Positions 53,127 through 61,657 of a stretch of DNA of 64,000 nt are shown here, one piece after another. The notes below the pieces were generated by a model that saw nothing but the letters and a program-made list of their open reading frames with translations, was not told where the DNA came from and did not search any database. A program made the translations under genes and the position numbers. The first letter of the stretch is position 1; every line of letters starts with the position of its first letter. This DNA comes from Actinophytocola algeriensis (GTDB lineage: Bacteria; Actinomycetota; Actinomycetes; Mycobacteriales; Pseudonocardiaceae): NCBI RefSeq assembly GCF_014203735.1, contig NZ_JACHJQ010000002.1, positions 991,224 through 1,055,223 on the forward strand. Direction: 5' to 3'.

Positions 53127-53692
53127 GGAACAACAGGCTCGCCTGGCTGTACCTCGTCGGCGGTCTCGTCGGCCTGGCCGCCGCGACCGCGCTGACGCTG
53201 GAGAAGCTCGCGAAGCTCGCCGACCCGTCGTACGTGCCGACGTGCTCGCTGAACCCGGTCATCTCGTGCGGGTCCGTGATGGACAGTCCGCAGGCCGAGG
53301 CGTTCGGGTTCCCCAACCCGCTCATCGGCGTCGCGGCGTTCGCGGTGGTGACCACCGTCGGCGCGGCGATGCTCGCCGGGTTCACGCCGCCGCGCTGGTT
53401 CCGCCTCGGCATGCAGGCCGGCACGACGTTCGGGGTGGTGTTCGTCCACTGGCTCATCACCGCCAGCCTCTACGACATCCACGCCCTGTGCCCGTACTGC
53501 ATGGTCGTGTGGGCGGTCACCATCCCGCTCTTCTGGTACACCACGCTCGACACGCTCCGCACGTCCGAGCGCACGCGGGCGGCGGGTGACGCGCTCGCCG
53601 GCTTCCACTCCACCGTGCTGGCCACCTGGTACGCGGTGATCGTGATCCTGGTACTGATCGTGTTCTGGGACTACTGGAGCACCCTGCTGTGA
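53123..53692 (+). CDS. Vitamin K epoxide reductase family protein (DsbB substitute)
   Basis: 189 residues with four to five membrane helices. Loop cysteines C41 and C49 in PTCSLNPVISCGSVMDSPQA and the active-site CPYC (123-126) in LYDIHALCPYCMVVWAVTIP are conserved VKOR features. It reoxidises the DsbA-like partner using menaquinone. The coupling with copper transport suggests the system protects or matures copper-exposed exported proteins (inference). Confidence 0.94.
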   Translation: MRNNRLAWLYLVGGLVGLAAATALTLEKLAKLADPSYVPTCSLNPVISCGSVMDSPQAEAFGFPNPLIGVAAFAVVTTVGAAMLAGFTPPRWFRLGMQAGTTFGVVFVHWLITASLYDIHALCPYCMVVWAVTIPLFWYTTLDTLRTSERTRAAGDALAGFHSTVLATWYAVIVILVLIVFWDYWSTLL

Positions 53693-53955
53693 CCCGCCGC
53701 GACCAGAAGGTGGACTGCCTGTTCTCGCGAACGCGACCGTCCCGGCACCGCTGCCCGTGAGCAGGCACTGAGCCACGCGCCCCGGTGGCGACCACAGATC
53801 GTCCACAGAGGACGCGTCCGGATCCGGTGCGTCGGCGGCGATCGGTGTCGCGGGTTCCACGTTCGTCGGTTCGCGCACCGCGACCGCGATCTGACGGGAA
53901 CTCGGACGGCGTACCGCACGACTCTATGTAGTGTCCGGCTGTGGTGGACCGGACA

Positions 53956-54010
53956 GCGCCACGACTACGCCGCGCCCGCCGTTGGGGAGCACGCGGCGTA
54001 GTCGTGGCGC
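53956..54010. repeat. Perfect 19-bp inverted repeat
   Basis: Arms at 53956-53974 and 53992-54010 (GCGCCACGACTACGCCGCG and its complement) with a 17-base loop, in a 454-bp gap (53693-54146) that contains no other supported gene. It could be a transcription terminator for the operon ending with VKOR or a regulator-binding site before the DUF5134-like gene. There is no T-tract. Confidence 0.6.
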
Positions 54011-54146
54011 AGCGCGGAACGCCGCTCTCGCACATGCGGGGCCGGGCCCGCTTCGCGTCCCGGTTTCGGCAAATCCTCCGTCTTGGGAACCGGCGCCGGG
54101 TCCTGAACGACCAGTCCGGTGTCGACCATGGACGTGAGGAGCTGCC

Positions 54147-54851
54147 GTGTTCGCCTCGACCACACTGACCGCGGTGTTCACACTGGTGTTCGCGATGACC
54201 GGGGTGTACGCACTGGCACGGCTCTCCCGGCTGCTGTCCGGCGCCGACGTGACGGGTGACCGGCCCGCGGAGCTGTTCCACCTGGTGATGAGCCTGGCGA
54301 TGATCGGGATGGCCGTGGCGTGGACCAGCGGCCCGGAAACGGCGAGCGGCCGCCTGCAGATCGTCGTCTTCGGCGCGTTCACGCTCTGGTTCGCCTACCG
54401 CGGCGCGACCCGGTCCACCTCGCACGGCCACCTCATGACCGGTCACCTCGTGGCGATGGGCGCGGCCATGACCTGGATGGTCGCCACCATGTCGCTGCTG
54501 ATGGGCCCCGCGAGCCCGGACGGCTCCGGTCACTCGCACCACGGCGCGCCCAGCGACACCGCCGCGGCGGCTGGATCGGACGTTCCCGTGCCCCCGGCAC
54601 CGGGCTGGGTGGTCGCGGTGACCATCGCGTTCGCCGTCCTGTTCGCGATCGCAGGCTGCTCGTGGGCGGTCCGTGCCGTGCGTGCGGGCGGACCGGCCGC
54701 CGAGCCGGAGACACCCAGCGGCACCGTGGCGACCCGCACCGGACTCGTGACGCCGGCCCGCGTCTCGGCCCGCACCTCCGCCCGCGTCGATGGGCTGTGC
54801 CACTCCCTGATGAGCCTCGGCATGGCCGGGATGCTCGTCGCGATGCTCTGA
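54147..54851 (+). CDS. DUF5134-like membrane protein
   Basis: 234 residues, GTG start. About six membrane helices (LTAVFTLVFAMTGVYALARL; LFHLVMSLAMIGMAVAW; MTGHLVAMGAAMTWMVATMS; VAVTIAFAVLFAIAGCSWAV; LCHSLMSLGMAGMLVAML). The repeated H-L-V-M-S-L-x-M and H-S-L-M-S-L-x-M motifs, with histidines and methionines in membrane helices, and the HSHHG loop suggest copper binding. Proteins of this type are commonly annotated DUF5134 beside copper genes in actinobacteria. Confidence 0.8.
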   Translation: MFASTTLTAVFTLVFAMTGVYALARLSRLLSGADVTGDRPAELFHLVMSLAMIGMAVAWTSGPETASGRLQIVVFGAFTLWFAYRGATRSTSHGHLMTGHLVAMGAAMTWMVATMSLLMGPASPDGSGHSHHGAPSDTAAAAGSDVPVPPAPGWVVAVTIAFAVLFAIAGCSWAVRAVRAGGPAAEPETPSGTVATRTGLVTPARVSARTSARVDGLCHSLMSLGMAGMLVAML

Positions 54852-54917
54852 GCGCCCGACCCGCCAGGCCACCCCTCCCCCACAGACGCACCCGGTCCCC
54901 ACCGAGAGGACGGCCCC

Positions 54918-56369
54918 GTGTCCGAACAAGTGCACCCGCCGATCGCGCGGACCGAACTCAGTGAACCCGCCGGGCCACCCGTCCTGCCCGGGCGGGCCCG
55001 GGGCTCGTGGTGGTGGTCCGACCTGCGGCCCCTCGTCCTGCGCCTGCACTTCTACGTCGGCGTGTTCGTGGGACCGTTCATCCTGGTGGCCGCGGTGACC
55101 GGTCTGCTGTACACGATCACCCCGCAGCTGGACCAGCTGCTCTACCGGGACGCGCTGCAGGTGCCCGTCGGGACGACCCAGCTCGACCTGAGTGACCAGG
55201 TGACCGCCGCCGCGGCCGCGGTCCCGGACGGCACGATCACCGAGATCCGCCCGCCGATCGCCCCGGACTCGACGACCCGGATCACCTTCACCGCGCCCGG
55301 TGTGGCCGAGGACTACACCCGCACCGCGTTCGTCGACCCCTACACCGGCGAGGTCCGCGCGGTCCTCGACACCTTCGGCGAGTGGCTCCCGGCGCGGGCG
55401 TGGATCGACGCCCTGCACCGCACCCTGCACCTCGGGGACTTCGGCCGCGTCTACTCCGAGCTGGCCGCGAGCTGGCTGTGGGTGCTCGCGCTCTCCGGCA
55501 CCGCGGCCTGGGCCGTGCGGCGCCGCCGCCGCGCCCGGGTCCGGCGGACCCTGCTCCCGGAGCGCTCCGCCACCGGCCGCGCCCGCACCCGTTCCTGGCA
55601 CGGTTCGGCCGGGCTCTGGCTCGCGGTGGGCATGCTCGTGCTGTCCGCGACCGGGCTGACGTGGTCGAATTTCGCCGGTGCCAACGTGTCCGCGTTGCGC
55701 GCCGAACTGAACTGGACGACACCGCAGACCGACCAGGCACTGCCCACCGGCTCCGGCACGACCGCGGTCACCGACCCGGCCGAGGTCGGCGCGACAGCGG
55801 ACCGGGTGCTCGCGGCCGCACGCGCGGCGGGATTGACCGACCCGGTGGCGATCGTCCCGGCCGCCGAGGACGGCCAGGCCTGGCAGGTGAAGCAGATCAA
55901 GCGGTCGTTGCCGCTGAAGCAGGACGCGATGGCCATCGACCCGGCCACCGGCGAAGTGCTCGACACGGTCCGCTTCGCCGACTGGCCACTCATGGCACAG
56001 GCCGCCACGGCGGGCATTTCCCTGCACATGGGGATCCTCTTCGGCATCACCAACCAGATTCTGTTGATCGTGCTGGCGGTGGGGATCATCGCCGTCGTCC
56101 TGTGGGGCTACCGGATGTGGTGGCAGCGCAGGCCATCCCGCCCTGGCACGACCACCCCGGCCGGAACACAACGCCCGAGCGCCACAGCGATCGGCGTGAC
56201 CGGCGTGGTGGCCATCGGGCTCGGCGTCTTCTTCCCCGTGCTCGGGGTCTCGCTACTGGCCTTCCTCGCCCTCGACGCGGCACGCCAGCAACTACGCGGC
56301 GCGGCTCACCGGCGGAAGGACGAAGAACCTCTCGACGACACCACGGCAACCGCGAAGATGGCTGAGTAG
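54918..56369 (+). CDS. PepSY-domain membrane protein
   Basis: 483 residues, GTG start with GAGAGG upstream. Architecture of the PepSY_TM (PiuB-like) family: helix 1 LHFYVGVFVGPFILVAAVTG, PepSY-like extracellular segments (FVDPYTGEVRAVLDTFGEWL and MAIDPATGEVLDTVRFADWP), HRTLHLGDFGRVYSELAASW, WHGSAGLWLAVGMLVLSATG and ISLHMGILFGITNQILLIVL. Related proteins handle iron or copper reduction or uptake. It follows the DUF5134-like gene by 66 bp in the same direction and likely belongs to the same metal-handling group. Confidence 0.88.
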   Translation: MSEQVHPPIARTELSEPAGPPVLPGRARGSWWWSDLRPLVLRLHFYVGVFVGPFILVAAVTGLLYTITPQLDQLLYRDALQVPVGTTQLDLSDQVTAAAAAVPDGTITEIRPPIAPDSTTRITFTAPGVAEDYTRTAFVDPYTGEVRAVLDTFGEWLPARAWIDALHRTLHLGDFGRVYSELAASWLWVLALSGTAAWAVRRRRRARVRRTLLPERSATGRARTRSWHGSAGLWLAVGMLVLSATGLTWSNFAGANVSALRAELNWTTPQTDQALPTGSGTTAVTDPAEVGATADRVLAAARAAGLTDPVAIVPAAEDGQAWQVKQIKRSLPLKQDAMAIDPATGEVLDTVRFADWPLMAQAATAGISLHMGILFGITNQILLIVLAVGIIAVVLWGYRMWWQRRPSRPGTTTPAGTQRPSATAIGVTGVVAIGLGVFFPVLGVSLLAFLALDAARQQLRGAAHRRKDEEPLDDTTATAKMAE

Positions 56370-56392
56370 CGCGACATCCACTGTCACGGGCA

Positions 56393-57133
56393 CTACACCT
56401 CGTCGTCGGCGCGGTCCTGGTGGTCGCCATCGTCGACGGCCTTCCCGGCGTCCTCGGCCGCGCGGCACCGCGCTCGTACCCGTTCGGCGTCATCGGGTCG
56501 GCCGTACCGGTCGAACAGTTCGGCCGCCTCTCGCCAGCTGTCCAGTGCTTCCGCGGTGCGGCCCACGTGGTGCAGGCAGGAGGCGAGCGTGTCCAGCGCC
56601 GGGGCGACCGACTCGGCGATGTTGCCGACCGTGCGTCCGAGCGCGATCGCCTCGCGGCAGATCGCCATCGCCTGTTCGTGGTCGCCGAGCCTGGCCCATG
56701 CGCAGGCGACGTTGTAAACCGCCCAGGCCTCGCCGTGTCTGTCTCCGGCGAGGCGCCGCAGGCGCAGCCCGCGGCGGCAATGATCCAGCGCCGGTTCGTG
56801 GCGCCCCAACGCCATGCAGGCTTCGCCGAGGTTGCCGTGGATGACCGCCTCGAGGCGGGCGGAGTTCAGGTCGCGGCTCAGCGACAGCGCTTCGCTCAGC
56901 ATGTCGAGCGCGTCCTCGTACCGTTCCTGTCGGATGGCGAGAAGCCCGATGTCGTTCAGCGTCCAGGCGTGGAGGGCACGGTCGCCGTGCGCTTCGGCCA
57001 GAATCCGGGCCTGTTCGAAGGCGTCCTGGGCGCTGCCCCACCGTTTGAGTTCGGTGTACGTGCCTGCGCGCCGGACATGGAAATACACCTTCGCCAGCGC
57101 ATCGACGTGCTCGGCCGCGACGATATGCTCGTT
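56393..57133 (-). pseudogene. TPR C-terminal relic of a SARP/LuxR-type regulator
   Basis: After a stop at 57136-57134 the minus-strand frame reads AEHVDALAKVYFHVRRAGTY and then five to six tetratricopeptide repeats (QDAFEQARILAEAHGDRALH, DALDMLSEALSLSRDLNSAR, PALDHCRRGLRLRRLAGDRH, QAMAICREAIALGRTVGN, EALDSWREAAELFDRYGR). This is the end of AfsR/SARP or NB-ARC-TPR regulators. The DNA-binding and ATPase parts are absent, so it is a 5'-truncated fragment. An ATG at 57088 could give a 231-residue TPR protein, so expression is not excluded. Confidence 0.65.
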
Positions 57134-57310
57134 TCACCGTTGTCACCATTTCAACCGATTTCCGGGCGAGTGGCCGACGCAGTCGCTCATCTCGGCGACC
57201 TCCATGGCGCCGCAGGCGATGCCGATCCGGCCGCACGCCCAAGATCACGCAGGCACGGACTCGCTGTGCGGCCGGTGAACCGGACGTTGCGACATGGGGG
57301 TGGATGGCTG

Positions 57311-59602
57311 ATGTCAGCAGAGAAGCGCAGGCACGTCGGATCGGCGGCTCCGAGGCGGGAGGATGCCCGGCTCATCACCGGCCGGGGGCGGTTCGTCGAC
57401 GGCGTGCGGTTGCCGGGCTCGGCGCACGCGGTGGTGCTTCGCAGCGAGGTTCCCCACGGTCGCGTACGCGGTTGCGATGTCGAGAAAGCGCGCGCCGCGG
57501 CCGGGGTCGTGGACGTGATCACGGTCGAGGACGCGCGTGGAATGGAGCTGCCGTGCGGCGGTCTGGGGCCGGACCGGCCGACCCACTACCCGGTGCTGGC
57601 CGACACCGTGCGCTACGTCGGACAGCCGATCGCGGTGGTGGTGGCCGAGACCGCGGAGGCCGCGCACGACGCCGCTGCCCTGGTCGACGTCGACATCGAG
57701 CCGTTGCCCGCGGTGGTGGGGCTGGAGACGGCGATGGCACCGGGCGCCGCCCTGCTCTACCCCGAGTGGGAGACCAACGTGGGCACCGACTTCCCGCTGG
57801 GTGACGCGGAGGCGGCCACGACGGTCGCCGAGCATGTCGTGGAAATGACGTTCCGGCTCGCGCGGGTCGCGCCGCGGCCGATCGAGCCGCGTGGCGTGGT
57901 GGCCGACTACGACGGCGAGACGCTGACTGTTCGAACGGGGACCCAGGCGCCGCACTTCGTGCGTGACCATCTGGCCGTGGCGCTGGGTCTTCCGGTCAAC
58001 GCGGTGCGCGTCCTCGGCTGTGACGTCGGTGGCGGGTTCGGGGCCAAGGAACACGTCTACCCGGATGAGGTGTTGATCTGCCTGGCCGCGGTCCGGCTGC
58101 GCGGGCCCGTCCGCTGGAGTGAGGCACCCGGCGACCACCTGGCCGCCACGCTGCACGCGCGCGACGCGACCCATCGCGGACGCCTCGCGCTGGACGCGGA
58201 CGGCCGGTTCGTCGCGCTCCACTGCGACATCATCGGTGATCTCGGCGCCCACGCGTCGAACGCCGGTGCCGGCCCGCTCGTGGTGTCGGCGGTGATGTCA
58301 CCCGGCCCGTACCGGTTCGACACGGTGGGCGCGCGCGTGCGTGGGGTGGTCACGACGACCACCCCGACCGGGTCGTACCGGGGTTTCGGTCAGCCGGAGG
58401 TCACCTGGACGCGTGAACGGCTCATCGACGAGGCCGCCCGCAGGCTCGGCGTGGACCCGGTCGACCTGCGACTGCGCAACATGCTCGACGCGCACGAGCG
58501 CCCGGTCAGTACGGGCATGGGACAGGAGTACGACTCCGGTGACTACGCCGCAGGCCTGCGGACGCTACGCGACCAGGTGCGGAGCGGGCACGTCGAGGAC
58601 GGGCGCAGGCGCGGCATCGGGTTCTCCTGCCACGTCGAGATGACCGGCGTGGGGCCTTCCATGGTCATGAAGGCCGAAGGTTACCTGGCGGGCGGCTTCG
58701 AGAACGCGGTCGTGCGCATGGAACCGGACGCCTCCGTCACCGTCCACACCGGACTGACCGGCATGGGGCAGGGCATCGAGACCACGCTCGCGCAGGTGGC
58801 CGCCGACGAACTGGGCGTCCCGCTGGACCACGTGCGGGTCGTGCTGGGCGACACCGCGGTGACGCCGTACTCGCCCATCGGCTCGATAGCGAGCCGGTCC
58901 CTCGCGGTCGGGGGCGGGGCGGTCATCCACGCGGCGACCGCCTTGCGTGACAAGCTGTTCACGATCGCCGCGCACCGCCTCGAGGTCGCGCCCGGCGACC
59001 TGGAGATCGCGGACGGAACCGTTCGGGTCCACGGTGTGCCGGGCGCCGAGGTCGCTCTCGCCGACCTCGCGACCTCCGCGTGGCGCGGCTGGGACCTCCC
59101 GGACGGGGTGCGGCCCGGCCTCGACGAGCAGGCCACCTACGACCCGCCCGCCTACCTGTACTCCTCTGGCGCTCACGCCGCGGCCGTGGCGGTCGACCCG
59201 TTGACCGGTGCGGTCGAGATCGAGGGGTACTGGGTCGTCAACGACTCCGGCGTCCTGGTCAACCCGGCGATCGTCGACGGGCAGCTCCGCGGCGGAGTCG
59301 TGCAGGGCATCGGCATGGCGCTGTACGAACAGGTCAGCTACTCCCCGGACGGCCAGCCCTCCGCCTTCTACGACCTGCCCACCGCTGTGGAAGCGCCGAA
59401 CATCGACATCGTCCACCACCAGACACCGTCCCCGGTGACACCAGGCGGGACGAAGGGCGTCGGCGAGTCCGGCACCATCAGCTCACCCGCCGCCGTGGGC
59501 AACGCGATCGCCGCCGCCCTGCCGGAGATCGCCGATCGGATCACCGCCACACCGCTCACACCGCGATTCCTCCACCGCACGTTGACCGACCGGAACCGAT
59601 GA
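57311..59602 (+). CDS. Xanthine-dehydrogenase-family molybdenum (large) subunit, orphan
   Basis: 763 residues. The Ald_Xan_dh_C and molybdopterin-binding domains are complete: RREDARLITGRGRFVDGVRL, VLADTVRYVGQPIAVVVAET, GGGFGAKEHVYPDEVLICLA, the Mo-site loop GSYRGFGQPEVTWTRERLID (~353), GMGQGIETTLAQVAADELGV, and GTKGVGESGTISSPAAVGNA with the base Glu (~720). The loop GSYRGFGQ differs from the AYRGAGR of CO dehydrogenase. No small (2Fe-2S) or medium (FAD) subunit gene is in the window, unlike the usual three-gene operons, so it may use subunits encoded elsewhere. Confidence 0.9.
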   Translation: MSAEKRRHVGSAAPRREDARLITGRGRFVDGVRLPGSAHAVVLRSEVPHGRVRGCDVEKARAAAGVVDVITVEDARGMELPCGGLGPDRPTHYPVLADTVRYVGQPIAVVVAETAEAAHDAAALVDVDIEPLPAVVGLETAMAPGAALLYPEWETNVGTDFPLGDAEAATTVAEHVVEMTFRLARVAPRPIEPRGVVADYDGETLTVRTGTQAPHFVRDHLAVALGLPVNAVRVLGCDVGGGFGAKEHVYPDEVLICLAAVRLRGPVRWSEAPGDHLAATLHARDATHRGRLALDADGRFVALHCDIIGDLGAHASNAGAGPLVVSAVMSPGPYRFDTVGARVRGVVTTTTPTGSYRGFGQPEVTWTRERLIDEAARRLGVDPVDLRLRNMLDAHERPVSTGMGQEYDSGDYAAGLRTLRDQVRSGHVEDGRRRGIGFSCHVEMTGVGPSMVMKAEGYLAGGFENAVVRMEPDASVTVHTGLTGMGQGIETTLAQVAADELGVPLDHVRVVLGDTAVTPYSPIGSIASRSLAVGGGAVIHAATALRDKLFTIAAHRLEVAPGDLEIADGTVRVHGVPGAEVALADLATSAWRGWDLPDGVRPGLDEQATYDPPAYLYSSGAHAAAVAVDPLTGAVEIEGYWVVNDSGVLVNPAIVDGQLRGGVVQGIGMALYEQVSYSPDGQPSAFYDLPTAVEAPNIDIVHHQTPSPVTPGGTKGVGESGTISSPAAVGNAIAAALPEIADRITATPLTPRFLHRTLTDRNR

Positions 59603-59629
59603 GGAACGCGACTTCGGCGCGCTGCACAC

Positions 59630-59935
59630 TCACGAGCCGAGCAGCACGACCCGCGCCGGGGCGGTGAACGAGCCGAGCGGGCTGTCGACGAGCTGGGCGT
59701 GGGCGAGGTGGCTGACGGCGAACGTCATCTCCTAGCCGTCGGCCGAGGCCCGCCGGGTGTCGGCCGACATGGCGCCTGCGATGGCGATCAGCGCGTGCAG
59801 CGGCCGTACGGTGCCCGCGGCGAGCAGGTCGCGCACGGTGGCCGCGGCGGCGCGTACGTCGTCCGGGCGCGACAGGTCGCAGCCGATGTGGGCCGTGTCA
59901 CGGGCAGCGGCCGATCACGGTGTGCCACGATCGGT
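59630..59935 (-). pseudogene. Middle part of a short-chain dehydrogenase with in-frame stop
   Basis: The minus-strand frame reads DTAHIGCDLSRPDDVRAAAA, then PLHALIAIAGAMSADT and EMTFAVSHLAHAQLVDSPLG, then ARVVLLGS and a stop. This is the cofactor-binding middle of SDRs (CDLSxPxxV, xNAG region). A TAG stop interrupts at the position of ADG-F-E. Neither the N-terminal glycine motif nor the YxxxK is present. Together with the flanking coordinates it accounts for most of the 360-bp gap. Confidence 0.65.
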
Positions 59936-59962
59936 TGTGGTAGCCCGTCGGGAGGGAGCCCC

Positions 59963-60826
59963 ATGAGCACGTCGGGAGCGGTGTCGGCAGGCCGGGTGGT
60001 CAACACCGACCGCTACCCCCTGTCCGAGCCGGGCGGGCCGGGCTGGCGGGCCGTCGTCGACAGCACGCGTGCCGAACTGGCGGCGGTCGGCTGCAGCGTG
60101 CTTCCCGAGTTCGTCAGGCCGCAGCTGCTCACGGCGCTGCGGGAGGAATGCGCGCGGATCGCCCCGCTGGCGCACAGCGAGGTCGAGCGCGTCAACGCGT
60201 ACAACATCGCCGTCGACACGCCGCTACCGGACGGCCATCCGGCTCGCCGGGTCATGGAACGCGGGAACGCCTTCGTCGCTCGCGACCACATCCCGGCGAC
60301 CACGGTCATCCATCAGCTCTACACCAGCCCGGTGTTCCAGCGCTTCGTCGCCGACTGCTTCGCACTGCACGAGCTGCACGAGCTCGCCGATCCGCTGTCC
60401 GGCCTGACCCTCAACGTGATCGCACCGGGTCGCGCCCACCCGTGGCACTTCGACACCAACGAGTTCACCGTCAGCATGCTGACCCAGCCCGCCGACGACG
60501 GCGGCGTGTTCGAGTACTGCCCGAACATCCGCTCCGCCGACGCGGAGAACTTCGATGACGTCGACGCCGTGCTCGCCGGCCGCGGCGACCACCTCGTCCG
60601 CCAGCTCGAGCTACGCCCTGGCGACCTGCAGCTGTTCCGCGGCCGGTTCTCGCTGCACCGGGTCAGCACCGTGCGCGGCGCCGTTGCCCGGCACACGGCG
60701 ATCTTCGCCTACAGCGACCGACCCGGCGTGATCGGCAGCGCGGAACGGACCAGGCAGCTCTTCGGCCGGGTGAGACCCGAGCACACGAGAGGCCAGACCG
60801 TCCGAGGCGACCATCTGCTCGACTAG
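59963..60826 (+). CDS. Fe(II)/2-oxoglutarate dioxygenase (BesD/ArpA-like amino-acid hydroxylase)
   Basis: 287 residues, no signal peptide. Core HPWHFDTNEFTVSMLTQPAD gives the HxD part of the 2-His-1-carboxylate facial triad; the distal His is in RFSLHRVSTVRGAVARHTAI, followed by IFAYSDRPGVIGSAERTRQL. LELRPGDLQLFRGRFSLHRV and FEYCPNIRSADAENFDDV are characteristic of the BesD/HalD/ArpA relatives that act on free amino acids. The carboxylate Asp is present (halogenases have Gly/Ala there), so hydroxylation is expected. Strong GGGAGGGAG before the ATG. First of a tight three-gene operon. Confidence 0.85.
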   Translation: MSTSGAVSAGRVVNTDRYPLSEPGGPGWRAVVDSTRAELAAVGCSVLPEFVRPQLLTALREECARIAPLAHSEVERVNAYNIAVDTPLPDGHPARRVMERGNAFVARDHIPATTVIHQLYTSPVFQRFVADCFALHELHELADPLSGLTLNVIAPGRAHPWHFDTNEFTVSMLTQPADDGGVFEYCPNIRSADAENFDDVDAVLAGRGDHLVRQLELRPGDLQLFRGRFSLHRVSTVRGAVARHTAIFAYSDRPGVIGSAERTRQLFGRVRPEHTRGQTVRGDHLLD

Positions 60827-60841
60827 CGGGGGAACTGAAGC

Positions 60842-61657
60842 GTGCACTTCGATACGACTGGCAAGGTTTCCTTCGAACACGTCTACACCGAACCGGATCC
60901 CCGCCCCTACTTCGCCGCCCTGCGCGAGTTCGACTACCAACTGCCGCAGCTGGCCAAGCCGTACTTCGCGGAGCTGATCGCGGGGTGTCAGCAGCCGACC
61001 GTGCTGGATGTCGGCTGCTCCTATGGCGTCAACGCCGCGCTGTACCGTTTCGACACGACGATGGACGAGCTCTACGAGCACTACGCGAACGCGGAGGCGG
61101 CCGGGATGGACCGCGCCGAGCTGATCGCAGGCGACCGGGCGCGGGTCGCACACGATCAGGTCGGCGGCGTCCGGTTCATCGGGCTGGACACCTCGGCACC
61201 GGCGTTGGAGTACGCCCGCGCGGCCGGTTTCATCGACGTGGCGATCCACGCGGACCTCGAACGGGACGTGCCGACCGAGCAGCAGAGCGCCCTGCTGGCA
61301 GAGGCGGACCTGGTGGTCTCGACCGGCTGCGTCGGCTACGTCACCGAACGGACCATCGCCCGCGTCGCGGACCTTCCCGGTGGGCGCAGGCCCGTGATGG
61401 CGCACTTCGTGCTGCGCATGTTCTCCTACGAGCCGATCGCGAAAAGCCTCGCCGACCTCGGCTACGAGACGGTCGGCGTCGAGGGCCTGTTCAAGCAGCG
61501 CCGGTTCGTCTCCGAGCAGGAGCAGGCACAGATCCTGGACGCGGTCGGCGCCACCGGGGCCGAACCGCACGACCTGGAGACCGAGGGCTGGCTCTGCGCA
61601 CAGCTCTACCTTTCCCGGCCCATGGAAACTATCGAACGCACCGAAACCCGAGGATGA
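60842..61657 (+). CDS. Class I SAM-dependent methyltransferase
   Basis: 271 residues, GTG start 16 bp after the dioxygenase. The SAM-binding glycine motif is VLDVGCSYGVNAALY (residues ~56-70), the acidic loop is FIGLDTSAPALEYARAAGFI, and motif-III-like ADLVVSTGCVGYVTERTIAR follows. The N-terminal ~50 residues (VSFEHVYTEPDPRPYFAALR) look specific to a small actinobacterial group. Substrate unknown; by context an amine or carboxylate of an amino acid is likely. Its stop overlaps the acyltransferase start. Confidence 0.85.
   Translation: MHFDTTGKVSFEHVYTEPDPRPYFAALREFDYQLPQLAKPYFAELIAGCQQPTVLDVGCSYGVNAALYRFDTTMDELYEHYANAEAAGMDRAELIAGDRARVAHDQVGGVRFIGLDTSAPALEYARAAGFIDVAIHADLERDVPTEQQSALLAEADLVVSTGCVGYVTERTIARVADLPGGRRPVMAHFVLRMFSYEPIAKSLADLGYETVGVEGLFKQRRFVSEQEQAQILDAVGATGAEPHDLETEGWLCAQLYLSRPMETIERTETRG

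Noticed and set aside
53700-53878. Small minus-strand gene MREPTNVEPATPIAADAPDP
   Set aside because: Proline/alanine-rich, no ribosome binding site, and the frame continues antisense into the VKOR gene.
53517-56171. An 884-codon minus-strand open frame
   Set aside because: It is antisense to VKOR, DUF5134-like and PepSY genes that have clear families; long shadow frames are usual at this G+C.
59963-60826. Radical amino-acid halogenase
   Set aside because: The facial triad carboxylate (HFD) is present, so hydroxylase is the supported reading.
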